From: Strongylocentrotus purpuratus
Lineage: Eukaryota; Echinodermata; Echinoidea; Camarodonta; Strongylocentrotidae
NCBI RefSeq assembly: GCF_000002235.5
Contig: NW_022145526.1
Span: forward strand, 1,373,001 to 1,437,000
DNA length: 64,000 nt
Reading direction: 5' to 3'
Of the stretch, positions 53,485 to 64,000 are shown piece after piece. The notes under the pieces are model-generated. The model had not been told where the DNA came from, did no database searches, and saw nothing but the letters and a program-made list of their open reading frames with translations. The translations under genes and the position numbers were made by a program. Every line of letters begins with the position of its first letter. Position 1 is the first letter of the stretch.

Positions 53485-54741
53485 GTAAACGACCTTGTCC
53501 AGCGTTGTGCCACTAAGAAATCAGAACTGGAGAAGAACATTCAGAATGTGGAAGTACAACGCCATGAAGTATACATTGCCGTGCAGAGATTACTGGACGA
53601 TGTCGGTCAAGCCTACAACATCAAGGCCAAAGAGCTTGAAGACAATCATCGAAATCTCATCGAGCGCATCAATGCAGTAAAGCGGAGTTTCGATGACGAC
53701 CTCAACGTCTTGAAATCCAACGATCGAAAGAGGATCAAGAGTATTTGTAGTTCAATGACACTGGTAGCTAATGACAGACTGGGTCGTCTTGAGACAGACA
53801 GTCTGTCTGCTCATACCTTGCTTTGTGAGGAGCTGGATGCCATGCTGAAGAAGGCTACTGATCGCACTTCTGCGGCAGCCATTACGAAGAAGGCACAAGA
53901 GAAGAAGTTCAAGCCTACAGATGATACTCGTCTTTACCTCGGGAGCATCTCAGAATCAGATCCGAAGTTGCACGTCATTCTGCGTGTAGATCTACGGGGA
54001 CAGATGTATGGTATGACCCCGTACTCTGACGATAGTGTAGCTATCGGATATAATGGTACACCTGGTATAGATATCATTGATTCAGTTGGTAAACAAGAGC
54101 AGTATGCAAACATACCAAGTAACATGATGTGTTATGATCTTGTGTTTCAAAATGATAGGTCGTTATGCATAACGACGGATGCCAGTATAGCACACATATA
54201 TTCTCCCAATGGATCCAGGAAATCAACCATCCATGTGAAAGGCAGTACCTTTATCAAATTAAACAGAAGTCTATCAGATGAAATCCTCATCGCTAACTTT
54301 AATAAGCAAGTCTATATCTATGACCCGACTGGATCCACTCTCAAACACACTATTCCAACAAAACACAACGCTACGAGCCAGGTATCTTCTACCAGGTCAG
54401 GTTTGATCGTCACGAGTTCATGTTACACCAATCCACGCGTGGTGACGGTCTATGACAGGGATGGGAATGCTGGTAAGTCTCTACAGGCTCCAGTCGATTT
54501 CTACCTGTATGCTGCCGTGGATGAGCAGGACAGGGTGTATGTAGCGTGTTCTGATCGGAAGAATGATAACGTGGTAATCAGACTCTATGACCTTGATGGT
54601 TTGAACCCGAAGGAGAGAGTTGAGTTCAATGTACTTAATCTGACGCTTAACAGTGATTGGTGTTACTTGGTTTCCCTCTGTCCAGACATGCTCGCGTTTG
54701 CTTGTGACAAGAAGTTGTATTTCATCAAGGTATCACTGTAA
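53485..54741 (+). CDS. TRIM-like protein, exon 2 (coiled coil + propeller-like C-terminus), copy B
   Basis: Acceptor TATTTAG|GTA in phase 0, matching the phase-0 donor of exon 1. It is a single open exon of 418 codons. The first 140 or so residues are Lys/Glu/Leu-rich with heptad-like spacing (CATKKSELEKNIQNVEVQRH, KAKELEDNHRNLIERINAVK), as in the BBC coiled coil of TRIM proteins. The remaining 270 or so show repeated strand-turn patterns with Asp/Gly (VDLRGQMYGM, IYDPTGSTLKHTI, VYDRDGNAGKSL, LYDLDGLNPKE), consistent with an NHL-like beta-propeller, a substrate-recognition end. No stop or frameshift is seen. With exon 1 of copy A as a guide, the family protein is about 630 residues. Its own exon 1 lacks the RING, so the product may not be an E3 ligase. 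Confidence 0.85.
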   Translation, partial: VNDLVQRCATKKSELEKNIQNVEVQRHEVYIAVQRLLDDVGQAYNIKAKELEDNHRNLIERINAVKRSFDDDLNVLKSNDRKRIKSICSSMTLVANDRLGRLETDSLSAHTLLCEELDAMLKKATDRTSAAAITKKAQEKKFKPTDDTRLYLGSISESDPKLHVILRVDLRGQMYGMTPYSDDSVAIGYNGTPGIDIIDSVGKQEQYANIPSNMMCYDLVFQNDRSLCITTDASIAHIYSPNGSRKSTIHVKGSTFIKLNRSLSDEILIANFNKQVYIYDPTGSTLKHTIPTKHNATSQVSSTRSGLIVTSSCYTNPRVVTVYDRDGNAGKSLQAPVDFYLYAAVDEQDRVYVACSDRKNDNVVIRLYDLDGLNPKERVEFNVLNLTLNSDWCYLVSLCPDMLAFACDKKLYFIKVSL

Positions 54742-54894
54742 TTCATGTCACACTCTATTACCATTATTGATGTTGTGTATACCTCTCTGATCCAGCTCTA
54801 CTCTCATATGGGCCTATAATGTGTCATATTCTATTGTTTATAGTGTGAACTAAACGAAAGAAAAAATGTCTACTCTCTCGATAGATTTTAGTTG

Positions 54895-56373
54895 CCTCTG
54901 TACAGTTAACATTATCCAATATTGTAACAATTAACATCCCTCTTTCGAAATAATATAAAACTACTTAAAATATACATAAACTATATACTTCTTTCGTTGT
55001 GTAATTGTTTTCTGTTTGAAATGTTAACACATGATTGTTACAGTAAAATCAAAGATTAACAACGATTACAGACACACTGTTGAAAGCTTTTCGTTTTGGG
55101 TCATCGTTTTTGCGATTTACTCTAATGAGCACAAGATGAAAACCTTACGTTGCTTTAATCTCTGATTTATTGTTCAGTTGTTTGTGTGCGTGACAAAGCA
55201 CATACTAACTGAATATTTTGTACTTTAGAGCAAAAAAGTACTTTTTAAACGTCTGGTATCAATATTCCCTCATCCCTTTTTCTACCATTTCATCGTAACA
55301 AAATGTAATGCTACTTAATAGCAATTCAAAACTTTACCAACTTTGAAGTTGAATTTGAAAGGTACCTACCACTTGAGATGCAAGAAATAGAAGCAAGTGA
55401 TAACATGATATGATTTCATATTATGTTTAACTTGAAAATTGATAAAATATTGATTAACTTTTTATTAGTTTTATTTTCCCTATGTTGTTATTCTCAAAGT
55501 ATTTAAACGTTTATTTTGTTTGTTTTTATTTTTCTTAATTGTTATTGTGATTATTTTGTATATTTATTAAATGAAGTAACAATTGATAGTGCGTTGTAAT
55601 AGTAGTACCCCATTGTAAATAAGCTTTTCAGCTTTCATTGGTCATCATGTAGAGTCATTGGTATTATTATTTTGTATTCATTTTATAATGTCATTTTACT
55701 CTTCGTAGTTATGCTACAATGAACTTGACTAATTCGTCAAATCAAATTTATCTTAAAGCCTTACAGGACCATTGTGTAAATAGAACTGCATTCCATTAAA
55801 AAATCCTTTGTATTCAGTTTGCACCCTGTCTGGAAACATTGAATGCTCTGGGGACTGAATATGAAAGATTAGTCTTCTATAATGTAGAGAAGAACGATCG
55901 ACTACTGAGGAATGTAAGAGTATTATGATATCTTTGTAACATATTTTATAGCAATTCTGTTATAATCGGTGATTTTACTTCGAATATTTCATGTAAATTG
56001 TCTTTTTCAAAATAGTTACCGCTTCAATTCGATTCCGTTTAGTTGGATTCGATTCAATTCAATTGAATCTATACAGATTATTGATATGTGACGTGGAATT
56101 TGGAATGTCTTCATCTGCATTTTATAACGGTAGAAAGAAAATGGGATAAGATAGGATTATGGTTATCATATGATAAATTGTAGAAATGATGACAATATTA
56201 AAAATATACCTCTGGTCTTGCTAGTAGACATGCATGGCAAACCCAAGGGAGGAAACTGGAGAAAACAACATTTGAATGTATCCCCATCATAAAGAAATGA
56301 CCCCCATATGATATAAAGTAGATGAAATTTAAAAGAAAGTCCATGCATAAATGATCTGGCTTCGGGAACAATT
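54895..56373 (+). repeat. TRIM 3' flank, copy B
   Basis: Colinear with 35606-35735 plus 41369-42643. It begins about 150 bp after the stop codon and probably includes the 3' UTR. The AATAAA seen in the other copy (42167) is AATGAA here, so a different polyadenylation site would be needed. Confidence 0.75.
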
Positions 56374-58690
56374 TTCTCCCCCTCCCCCCCCCCCCCCCAC
56401 TTTTTTTTTTGTAAATCTGTTATTATGCATCTCGATGGAAATGTTATTACTTAATGTTTTTGTTGAAGAAAGAAAGTCAGTTCTTATGGGTAAAATGGGG
56501 CGACTAATTCTATCCTGTTTTTGTACACAGTTTTGTTAAGTACCTTATACACATGTCTTAAATTTCGTATGTTGTATCTTCCTCAATTGTTTAGTCTTTT
56601 TAATTAGAAAACAGTTATAGTTACTATGTATACGCTGTAAACCTAAATGTACATTATTTCGTTGCATGCATACGGTATTGTTGATTGCCACTGGAAATTC
56701 CTTTGGTGGTGGACAGAAAAACAGGAAGAGAAAGAGAGAAACGGACGGAGATAAAGGAAGAATAGTGGTTACCGTCCTGTATATACTCTTACAAGTATAG
56801 TAATGAAAGCAATTAAAACGCAAGATACGTTACAGAGTTGCCAATTTGTTTCGATTGATAGCAACTTCAAAAATATTTCAACTTTCTTCTTTTCAATCGG
56901 TTTTTGCCAAAAATGTCACTGATCTTTTATATTCATTATTTTTTAAATGGGTTTATTTCAACTTAACACAATGTTTTGATATTTCATCATGGGATGAGAT
57001 ATTACATGGTCTGACGATTTATCCTTGTTTTGCCTTTTCTTCCCAGCCGCTACAAGCTGCTTTTATATTCCTAGTTCTGCTTTCTTTTCTTCTCTCTCCC
57101 TCTCTTTCTTCTTCCAGAGTAAGTGCTGCTTCAAGGGGATTAAGATATTGTGTTGATAGCTTCTATGGTTTTGTTTGTTCTTCCTGTATGTTTTCCTTTA
57201 AATACACTGCCTCCCATCTACTTTGCTTCCATCTCTCTTTGTCTCCCTGTCCGTCTCCTATACTAGTCTTTCTCAAATCCATCACTCTGATGTACCCTTC
57301 CCTTCTCTCTCTTTCTGATCTATATGTACTTTCTCCTCCATATTCTATCCATCTTTTCTCCACATACATACCTCATGTGTGGGTACACCTCTACTTCCTC
57401 TATCCGCCTCTCTCTCTCTCTCTCTCTCTTTCTCTCTTTCCAATTTTACCTCGATCTCAAAATCAGAATCAGTGTTTAAGAAAGGAGTGAAAGGTAATTT
57501 GGTGTTGGTCAAAGACAGTCACATGGCTCCGAATAGTCTCATTGGACAACGCCACCTATCGTCAGAGTCCGGCAGCCTAACATGTTAGCATATAGACTTT
57601 TACCCCCCAAAAATCGTTAAAAATTCATTTTTTGTTTAAACGAAAAGCACATCCACCCCGACGTACGTTGACATTAGCTCTTTCATTGGAACCCTCATGT
57701 CCCATTGACTTTTGAAAGTTCACCCACCGTAATTTGATCAAAATAGGTCGCCAGCTCGCCACTGCCTATATAACACATGTGCAACAAGTCGAACTTTGGA
57801 CGCAATTTGCCACGCGACTGTAAGGTTATAGGTCAATCACACGAAGCATAAGAAGCGTGAATTATCATAGATCACTTCTGATTGGTTCATTATGTCCATT
57901 TCAGCCAACCCCCCCCCCCCCCCCCACACCGTAATTTTTCCATTTAGTATAGGCAAACATTTTGCCGAGTTAAGCCAAACATGAATATTCATGACACGCC
58001 ACGAACTATTCGATTATTTACAGAGGGGTGCAATTGTGCACCACATCAAACTCCCCTGCTTTCAGTCAAGTATTTCATTGTATTGTGTAGTTTGGTAGGT
58101 TTATTTTACTAGCTATTTCATTATCAGATATCAATGATAGTTTAAAGATATGGAAAAGGTTCTTGTATTTTATATTTAGCAAAGCAATCTCACTTTCAAA
58201 ATCACTACCGAGTGTCGTCTGATCCGCCAATTGCCGTCTGCTATATACGTTCAAGGCACATTTATCTGTGGACTGTGATGTAGACAGTTTACTCGTTATT
58301 GTAGATTTATAATTAGCCATCTGTCGTGTATTAGTCTTTAATTGTTGACACACATACAATTACCACACACATGAGCACTCTCACTTCCCCTCCCCAACAC
58401 ACCATTTCCGCAAACTCGGTTCACACATCATACCCAATGGCCCTGCAACACAGTGGAACAGTCTAGTTTGGTAGTGACATCGAACTACCTACGTTTGTGC
58501 TGGCAATGGCCCAGCGAGCGAAAATGAGACAACCGGAGCAATATGTGTTTTACGAAAAGAAATTGTGTTGAATGCTTCTTCAATGCATATATTTATCTTT
58601 TCAAAATTGACCACTGTAGTCAGATAAACTCACAAACACCCCCTCCCCCCCCCCCAATTTTTTTTTTTTAAATCAATCAATCAATTGATC
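56374..58690. other. non-coding stretch, CT-rich tracts, no gene
   Basis: Poly-C tracts near 56382-56398, 57908-57925 and 58640; CT-rich tract about 57040-57460 with long but low-complexity reading frames. No domain or splice pattern was recognised. Confidence 0.5.
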
Positions 58691-60408
58691 CTTGAGCGAT
58701 GCAACTCTACTCAACTCTCCAACTCAATCCAGTCTTCTACTCAAACCTCTCATCCTATCTACAACTTTCTGGTTTACAGTCCTTTTCAGGACTATACTCA
58801 CTTCTGAAAGATACTCTTCCTTCCAACCTCCACTTTCTCGCCTTTCTATTTTCACTTCTATTTTCTATCCACTTTCCTTAGTCCTTCTAGGACTTTACAC
58901 ATGGTGTACCGTAAACCTCTACCGTGATTATTCATACCACCATGCAAACCTTCAAACATCATCTAAATACACTTTGTTTCGCAGGTATATAACGACTCGT
59001 AAGTTTCTCTCTTTCCACTACCTATAGTAAGCTCTGCCTCTACAGTCTGGTTGGAGGGATGATCTACACGCATATACTACAGTTTAGGTGTGACTGAACA
59101 TGATCAACAAACAGGAACAGGATGTTAAAGGAAAGACATCATAATATACATGAATAGCACAGCCCAAAATAGTCATCAGTGTCATGAATACAAAATACAC
59201 CATTGCTTTGCACTGGTTTCAAACTATTAAGTCGAGATAAGATAAGATAAGATATTTATTCGTCTTTCTTCCAATTGTCACATAGAGCATTTAGATCATT
59301 ACACATTTACAATGCCAAAAACAAATTATGGCAATTATAACCAAAAATTAGAGTAAAAGAAAAACGAAAAGACCCTGGTAAAAGCAGAGCTTGTAAGTTA
59401 GAAAAATAGTAAATTGTTTTTTTTTTTTTTTTTATTGTATGATCGACACCTCAAATATTTAACTTCCCTAATACTTGATAACGTGCAACACAACCTGTCT
59501 GTTGTATATAGTCTATTTCTATTTCATACATTATATTCAAGGTTAAATTTACACTGAACCGGTTAAATTTACACTTAACCGGTACATTTCCATTATTTCT
59601 ACATAGGTTTATATCAAAACACAAAGTCATACATACGAACCTTCATAATTATATATATCTCAAAAACATTCCCCAATATTTTGTTTGGTCATCAGTCAAT
59701 CAGATCAGATATAGTAATGCCTCAACTAAACCATTGAGTTATAAATACAACCACGTACACAACTTCAACTTATACATTTCAATATATATTTCTTTATGCC
59801 ACATAATAAATGGGGATAAAATAAACTAATTTAAAGGTAATACAAAGTTTTGGGAAATTTTGAAAATGGCCGGATAGCGATTTTTTAAAATGTTCGTATA
59901 TTTGGATGCCCCTGAGGATGTATTATAAACAATAGAATAATTGAATATAAAAAAATTACCGATGCTTCCGGTACATTTTGATAAATTTCAAATAGCTTAT
60001 ACCGCCATAAATGGTAGCTGAGACCATGAAAATCTCAGAATATGCAGTTGTGATATATAATTTCCAAACGGGAATAGCAAATCGTTCGATTTTAGTCAAG
60101 AACCATAGTTTTAAAGCTAAATTAATATCTCGACCTTGAGAGGGAGCTATACAACAGAAAGACTTTATTATTTACAATTTCATCACTTTAGACTCGATTT
60201 CAACCGCGACAACGATCACTGAATATTGCATGATCGCATATGCTTCCAATATGTTCATTTGAACCAAATTCATGACCCCATACCAAAACTTTGTATTTCC
60301 TTTAACACACCATTTCCTTTCGAAACAGGATGTACATCCTGCACATCATCCCGGCAAAAAAAACAACCTTAAAGGTATAGACCAGTTTTGGAAACACAAC
60401 CCTCTCAA
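58691..60408. other. non-coding stretch with repeat fragments
   Basis: 58760-58930 resembles the MITE family of 2124-2445 (AGTCCTTTTCAGGACTA, CACATGGTGTACC). 59229-59260 (GATAAGATAAGATATTTATTCG) looks like the inverted 3' tail of a retroposon. Near 59540-59583 a 21-bp unit (GGTTAAATTTACACT) is repeated. No gene seen. Confidence 0.5.
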
Positions 60409-60765
60409 AAAATGAAATCAGGAAGCTCTTATACCAATCATGTGAAAGAACATGTTTTGACTAAACACCCCCTCTCAAAAAAGTGAAATGGAAGCTCTTA
60501 TTACCAATCATGTGAAAGAATATGTTTTCAGTAAACACCCCCCCCCCCCCTCTCAAAACATGAAATTGAAGCTCTTTTTACCAATCATGTGAAGGAATAT
60601 GTTTCGACTAAAAAAAAAACTCTCTAAATATGAAATGGACGCTCTTATTACCAATCATGTGAAAGAATATGTTTTGACCCCCCCCCCCTCCTTCATAAAA
60701 TGAAATGGAAGCTCTCGTTAGCAATCATGTGAAAGAATATGTTTTGACTAATACGTGATGATACA
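60409..60765 (+). repeat. 75-bp minisatellite, about five units
   Basis: Units contain ATGAAATGGAAGCTCTTATT, ACCAATCATGTGAAAGAATA and TGTTTTGACTA, followed by a variable A- or C-rich joint (ACACCCCC, a run of 13 C, a run of 9 A, a run of 9 C). One reverse-complement unit lies at about 33395-33440. Confidence 0.85.
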
Positions 60766-61896
60766 AATTTTGCCGGGAAACCGCCTACTAATTAATATAT
60801 ATGGTAAATTATTATATTTATCCGGCCCTGATAGATATCGCGTTGTTGTAACTTTACCAAGACTAGGCCAAAGGCTTATCATGTTGATGATTCCAGAACC
60901 TTGCAGTACACACCAATACTTATAGGCTATAGATGATCAACCTTTTCTAGATTGATTCCACAATATTTCTTTTTACAATGCATGATCAGAACTTGTCTTT
61001 ACCTTTAACAAAGGAATAAGAGCAAAATTGTGGCAATTATAAAATCAGAATAATCATCAATTCATTCACTTGTTTGTTGCTGTTCACTTATTTCTTCCGT
61101 AAATAGTGTGCAGACTTTTAATTCTACATCTAAGTTTACAAACTATTATCTCTTTAATCGATATCAATAATCAATCCAAAAATTTAGATTGACTGACCTT
61201 CAGCAAGAGTTCTTTAATAAAAATTTCAAAATTTCAAAGAGCTAAGCAATACATGTACTAGGAAATTTGACATCATTCATTAATAAAATTATAAGCAGCT
61301 GAGTTCTCATTGAAGTTGACTAAAAGTCTGAAACGAATGAACAATTAATCACTAAACGGATGTGCTTCGATGGATGTGCTTTATCAACCGAGAAGCGCGC
61401 GGCATAACGTAACTCGCTGGGATACAGACTTGAAATATTATTTTATTTTATATACCTCATTTTAAGATTCTTTACTAATCCTGTCTTCTGATTGGTTGAA
61501 AATGCAGTCATGTTCTTAACCATGCCCGCTAATTGAAATTCATAGTCATTTTTCCCGGCTCTACCGGTTTATATCCATTTTTCATAGCACTTTTTCCAGG
61601 GCTGTGAAACGTGACGTCATTTTGCTGCGATCCCCATTTTGGTTTACGTGTTACCGTATAAGTTTCTTTTGTGCGATGACCGATGCGCAATACCGTAAAC
61701 GGTGTTTGAGTGCAATTCGATTTTGGTCGCTGCATTCAGTTCGTGTAAACGTGTTTGGTATTCCCTGTTCTACTGGAGCACAGCTTGTTGGATTTCATAC
61801 TGTACACAAGTTATTGTTGGTGTTAATATTCATGACTTCAAAGAGATGGAAACCTAAATGGGTGAGTCAACATTTTCCTTTTTTTCGGTATATAAA
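60766..61896. other. non-coding stretch, no gene seen
   Basis: AT-rich. Contains TCTTCTGATTGGTTGAAA (about 61480), a CCAAT motif shared with other palindromic elements of the window. No convincing coding region. Confidence 0.4.
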
Positions 61897-62068
61897 ATAT
61901 ATATTGACTGCTTTTAATATTCGAGGCATAGTTGTTTCTATAGGGTCTCGGGAAACTCACAACCTGCTATGACCCCGCGGCGCAAGCGCCTTGGGGTCAT
62001 AGCAGGTTGTGAGTTTCCCTTGACCCTATAGAAACCACTATGCCTCTCAAAGCAGTCAATATATCCTT
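61897..62068. mobile_element. hairpin MITE, about 170 bp
   Basis: ATATATTGACTGCTTT at the left is inverted at the right (AAAGCAGTCAATATAT). The arms continue through GGTTTCTATAGGGTC, GGGAAACTCACAACCTGC and TATGACCCC to a GGCGCAAGCGCC loop. The ends resemble those of the hairpin at 33612 (GACTGCTTT and AATATTCGAG), which suggests a shared superfamily. Confidence 0.85.
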
Positions 62069-62439
62069 ATTATTACATCAAAGAAAGAGATGTGACGAAA
62101 ATGGTAAAATTTGTCAAATTTGACTAGCAATAGCACTAAACGAAGAAGTAGAAAAAAAGGAGACGGCCAGTGTGATGTGTGCGGAATCTGCGGATCGTAG
62201 TTTGATTTGAAATATACTATATTTTGTTATATAAACATAGGAAGACAATGACTGAATATTATATTAAAACGAGATTGGAAAAAAGTAATTTTACCAAAGA
62301 GGGGGGGGGGGAACAGATGCGACGAATTTAGGAACAAGTCAAAGTACCAAACGAAGAAGAAGATGAAGAAGAAGAAGAAAAAGCCGAGATTGTGGGGAAA
62401 TAATACAACCGATGACGCGAGAGGGCGACAGAACAGTCG

Positions 62440-62946
62440 TCAGAAAATAAATCCGCATTTGAAGAAAAATAAGGTGAATATACATATAGAATTGTGTTTG
62501 ATTGTCTTTGCGTGATGTTTATTATATACTTCAAACTTTAGTTGTCGTTGGCTTGGTCCCAGTAACGTCATCACAGTCTCACTCGTTAATTCTTGTGTAG
62601 CCTTACTTTGGGCCCTAGTGACTGCTGTTTTTTGTGTGGAGATTCTTCTTCTGAATCTTCTGAATGGAATCCGGACATCTTCTACTTCTATTCTGCTACT
62701 TGTCAAAGCCTGTTCAGTATCTAGACAAGGGTGATGTAGAGTAAAGGAGGGGGTACCGGGGTAATCGACCATCTCCAGTTTTCGGCCGATCTGTTGGTAG
62801 GTACGTCTGGACAATTTTTCAATTTTCAATTTGGGATCGTTTTTCACCATTTTTGTTGGATATTGGAATAAAAAAATGTAAACGCAGGATGGTGATACGG
62901 CCCCAAACTGCGCACATTGCGAACAACCCACGTGTAGTGTATGCAC
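62440..62946 (-). CDS. hypothetical 168-codon reading frame
   Basis: The frame is of mixed composition (KIEKLSRRTYQQIGRKLEMV, PFRRFRRRISTQKTAVTRAQ), unlike the low-complexity ORFs elsewhere. An internal Met near 62848 has a good context (AAAATGG). I recognise no domain. It could be a first exon of a minus-strand gene or a chance frame. A weakly AT-rich tail (HNSICIFTLFFFK) argues that the true coding part, if any, stops earlier. Confidence 0.25.
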   Translation of the reverse strand: MHTLHVGCSQCAQFGAVSPSCVYIFLFQYPTKMVKNDPKLKIEKLSRRTYQQIGRKLEMVDYPGTPSFTLHHPCLDTEQALTSSRIEVEDVRIPFRRFRRRISTQKTAVTRAQSKATQELTSETVMTLLGPSQRQLKFEVYNKHHAKTIKHNSICIFTLFFFKCGFIF

Positions 62947-63189
62947 GTCGCGCTCCGATTCGGGTACGTATACGTGGTACTGCCAGTTTTTTAAGCTGCT
63001 CGATTGGGCGATATGTTAAGTTGAGGGATTTTTTCAAAAATACTGTTTTTTGCTCTTAAGAATACTTTTTTTGTTGAAGAAGGTTGGCATCTCTGGTCTC
63101 GCAGCATAGGCTGAATTGTACAATTTTTTTTTTTTTAAATATCATTAAAAAATGGATTTAACAATACATAACAATCCTATATCTAGTAG

Positions 63190-63290
63190 ACTTATGGTTG
63201 CACCGTGTGAGAGAGGGGGAGGATTGGGGAGTCCTGAAGATGACTGTCTGTAATCTTTCTTTCGTTGTTGTTGTTGTGTTGTTGTTTTAG
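63190..63290. mobile_element. fragment of the 2124-2445 MITE family
   Basis: GGTTGCACCGTGTGAGAGAG, GGAGGATTGGGGAGTCCTGA and TCTGTAATCTTTCTT match the end regions of the element at 2124-2445. Only one end is visible. Confidence 0.55.
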
Positions 63291-63644
63291 TCTTAAGGGC
63301 GTGTGTCATTCAATTATGTATATTTTCTTGAGAGTGTGTAGTAGTCTAGACATCAGGAATTATGAATATGTCGTATACTTGTATGTCCTATCTGTGAAAT
63401 GTAAAAGTTAGCAATGTCCTATTATTCAAATTATGCAAGGAAACCTGTTTTAATACTTTTTAGACTTCACTGTCATACACTATTGAGTGACTGACTGACT
63501 TTTTTTTTTTTCTTTGGTAATAACATAATTACATAAAATGAGCTGTAAAGGTACATGAGCATTTGTCTACATCAATAACCCACTTCTTGTAAAGGCCATA
63601 ATTAAACTGATTGAATCTTTGTGACGCACAAAACACACAAGCAT

Positions 63645-63775
63645 TCGGTATGAATATTACCCATTCACTTCACATGGGTGAAATGTAGATTGATGTCTTG
63701 CCAAAGGACATTAGTGCTGCATCAGGCATTTGAACCCTGTACCTTGTGGTTCACATACCTGGGACTTACCCCCGA
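63645..63775 (-). mobile_element. SINE fragment related to 41412-41698
   Basis: On the minus strand, GGGTTCAAATGCCTG (B-box-like) is followed by GCACTAATGTCCTTTGGCAA and GACATCAATCTACATTTC, as in the SINE at 41412. It is truncated and more diverged. Confidence 0.7.
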
Positions 63776-63984
63776 TTCACACTGGATTCTTTCTTACATG
63801 GACTTCCAAACAAAAACATTCTTTTCTCTCTGATTTTATTGATTAAAAGACAACAATCAAGTAACGGTAGATACTTCAAAATAAGGTCAAGATCATAGTG
63901 CTAAGATTTGTTTCAATTCGTTCAGTGTTGGTATAATTTCTTTCTTTTTGGCGTGATCTAACAGGATTCGGTGGTACTACGCCA

Positions 63985-64000
63985 ATGGCTGAGAAGACTG
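63985..64000 (+). CDS. TRIM-like protein, start of exon 1, copy C (runs off the window)
   Basis: ATGGCTGAGAAGACTG is identical to the first 16 coding bases of TRIM copy A. The sequence before it differs from copy A and includes a possible acceptor (TCTAACAG|GATTCGG), so this paralogue may have a separate 5' UTR exon. Nothing more can be said from 16 bases. Confidence 0.6.

Noticed and set aside
56846-57490. 214-codon plus-strand reading frame
   Set aside because: Driven by CT-rich DNA; strongly hydrophobic and Ser/Leu-biased, with no domain, no paralogue and a CT microsatellite in the middle.
60409-60765. CRISPR-like look of regularly spaced repeats
   Set aside because: Units are direct minisatellite copies with homopolymer joints, not unique spacers; the genome is clearly eukaryotic.
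61604-61972. 122-codon plus-strand reading frame
   Set aside because: It ends inside the hairpin MITE at 61897, has no recognisable domain and no splice context.

Overview
The window looks like genomic DNA of a sea urchin (Echinoidea). The signs are a multicopy TRIM-type gene (RING plus two B-boxes in one exon, coiled coil plus propeller-like C-terminus in the next), short exons in long AT-rich introns, dense palindromic MITEs, tRNA-derived SINEs, frequent ACATGT runs, and a long fold-back element of the kind known from sea urchins. The genus cannot be fixed from the sequence. There is no sign of bacterial or viral gene organisation.

Layout. (1) About 1.9-7.0 kb: 5' flank, first coding exon (RING, B-box 1, B-box 2) and intron start of TRIM copy A. 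(2) About 7.0-33.6 kb: a block holding the 3' part of an A1CF/RBM46/RBM47-family RNA-binding gene on the + strand. Its exons run from RRM3 (10071) to a stop at 26014-26016. RRM1 and RRM2 are not found upstream in the window. Four of its exons have decayed tandem copies beside them. A further 5.8 kb tandem duplication (12137-17957 and 17958-23796) doubles three complete C-terminal exons, including the DND1-type dsRNA-binding-like module. (3) 33.6-35.6 kb: MITE, tRNA-like pseudogene and a 94-bp tandem array. (4) 35.6-42.6 kb: TRIM 3' flank without its coding exon, split by a 5.2 kb fold-back element (36068-41257) and a SINE. (5) 42.8-47.2 kb: an element with inverted repeats of about 350 bp and a decayed minus-strand gene of an orphan metazoan family. 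(6) 47.5-56.4 kb: TRIM copy B, with 5' flank, a first exon that has lost its RING, an intact second exon (53485-54741) and a 3' flank. (7) 56.4-64 kb: mostly repeats, then the start codon of TRIM copy C at 63985.

Two themes link the regions. The A1CF-family block lies between 5' and 3' homologies of one TRIM unit, as if it had replaced the interior of a TRIM gene. Local tandem duplication centred on exons recurs in both gene families. The TRIM proteins, if expressed, would be RING E3-ligase-like proteins. The A1CF-like protein would be a nuclear/cytoplasmic RNA-binding protein. I see no evidence that the two gene families act together beyond their physical interleaving. An uncollapsed haplotype or scaffold misjoin could explain part of the duplication pattern and must be excluded first.
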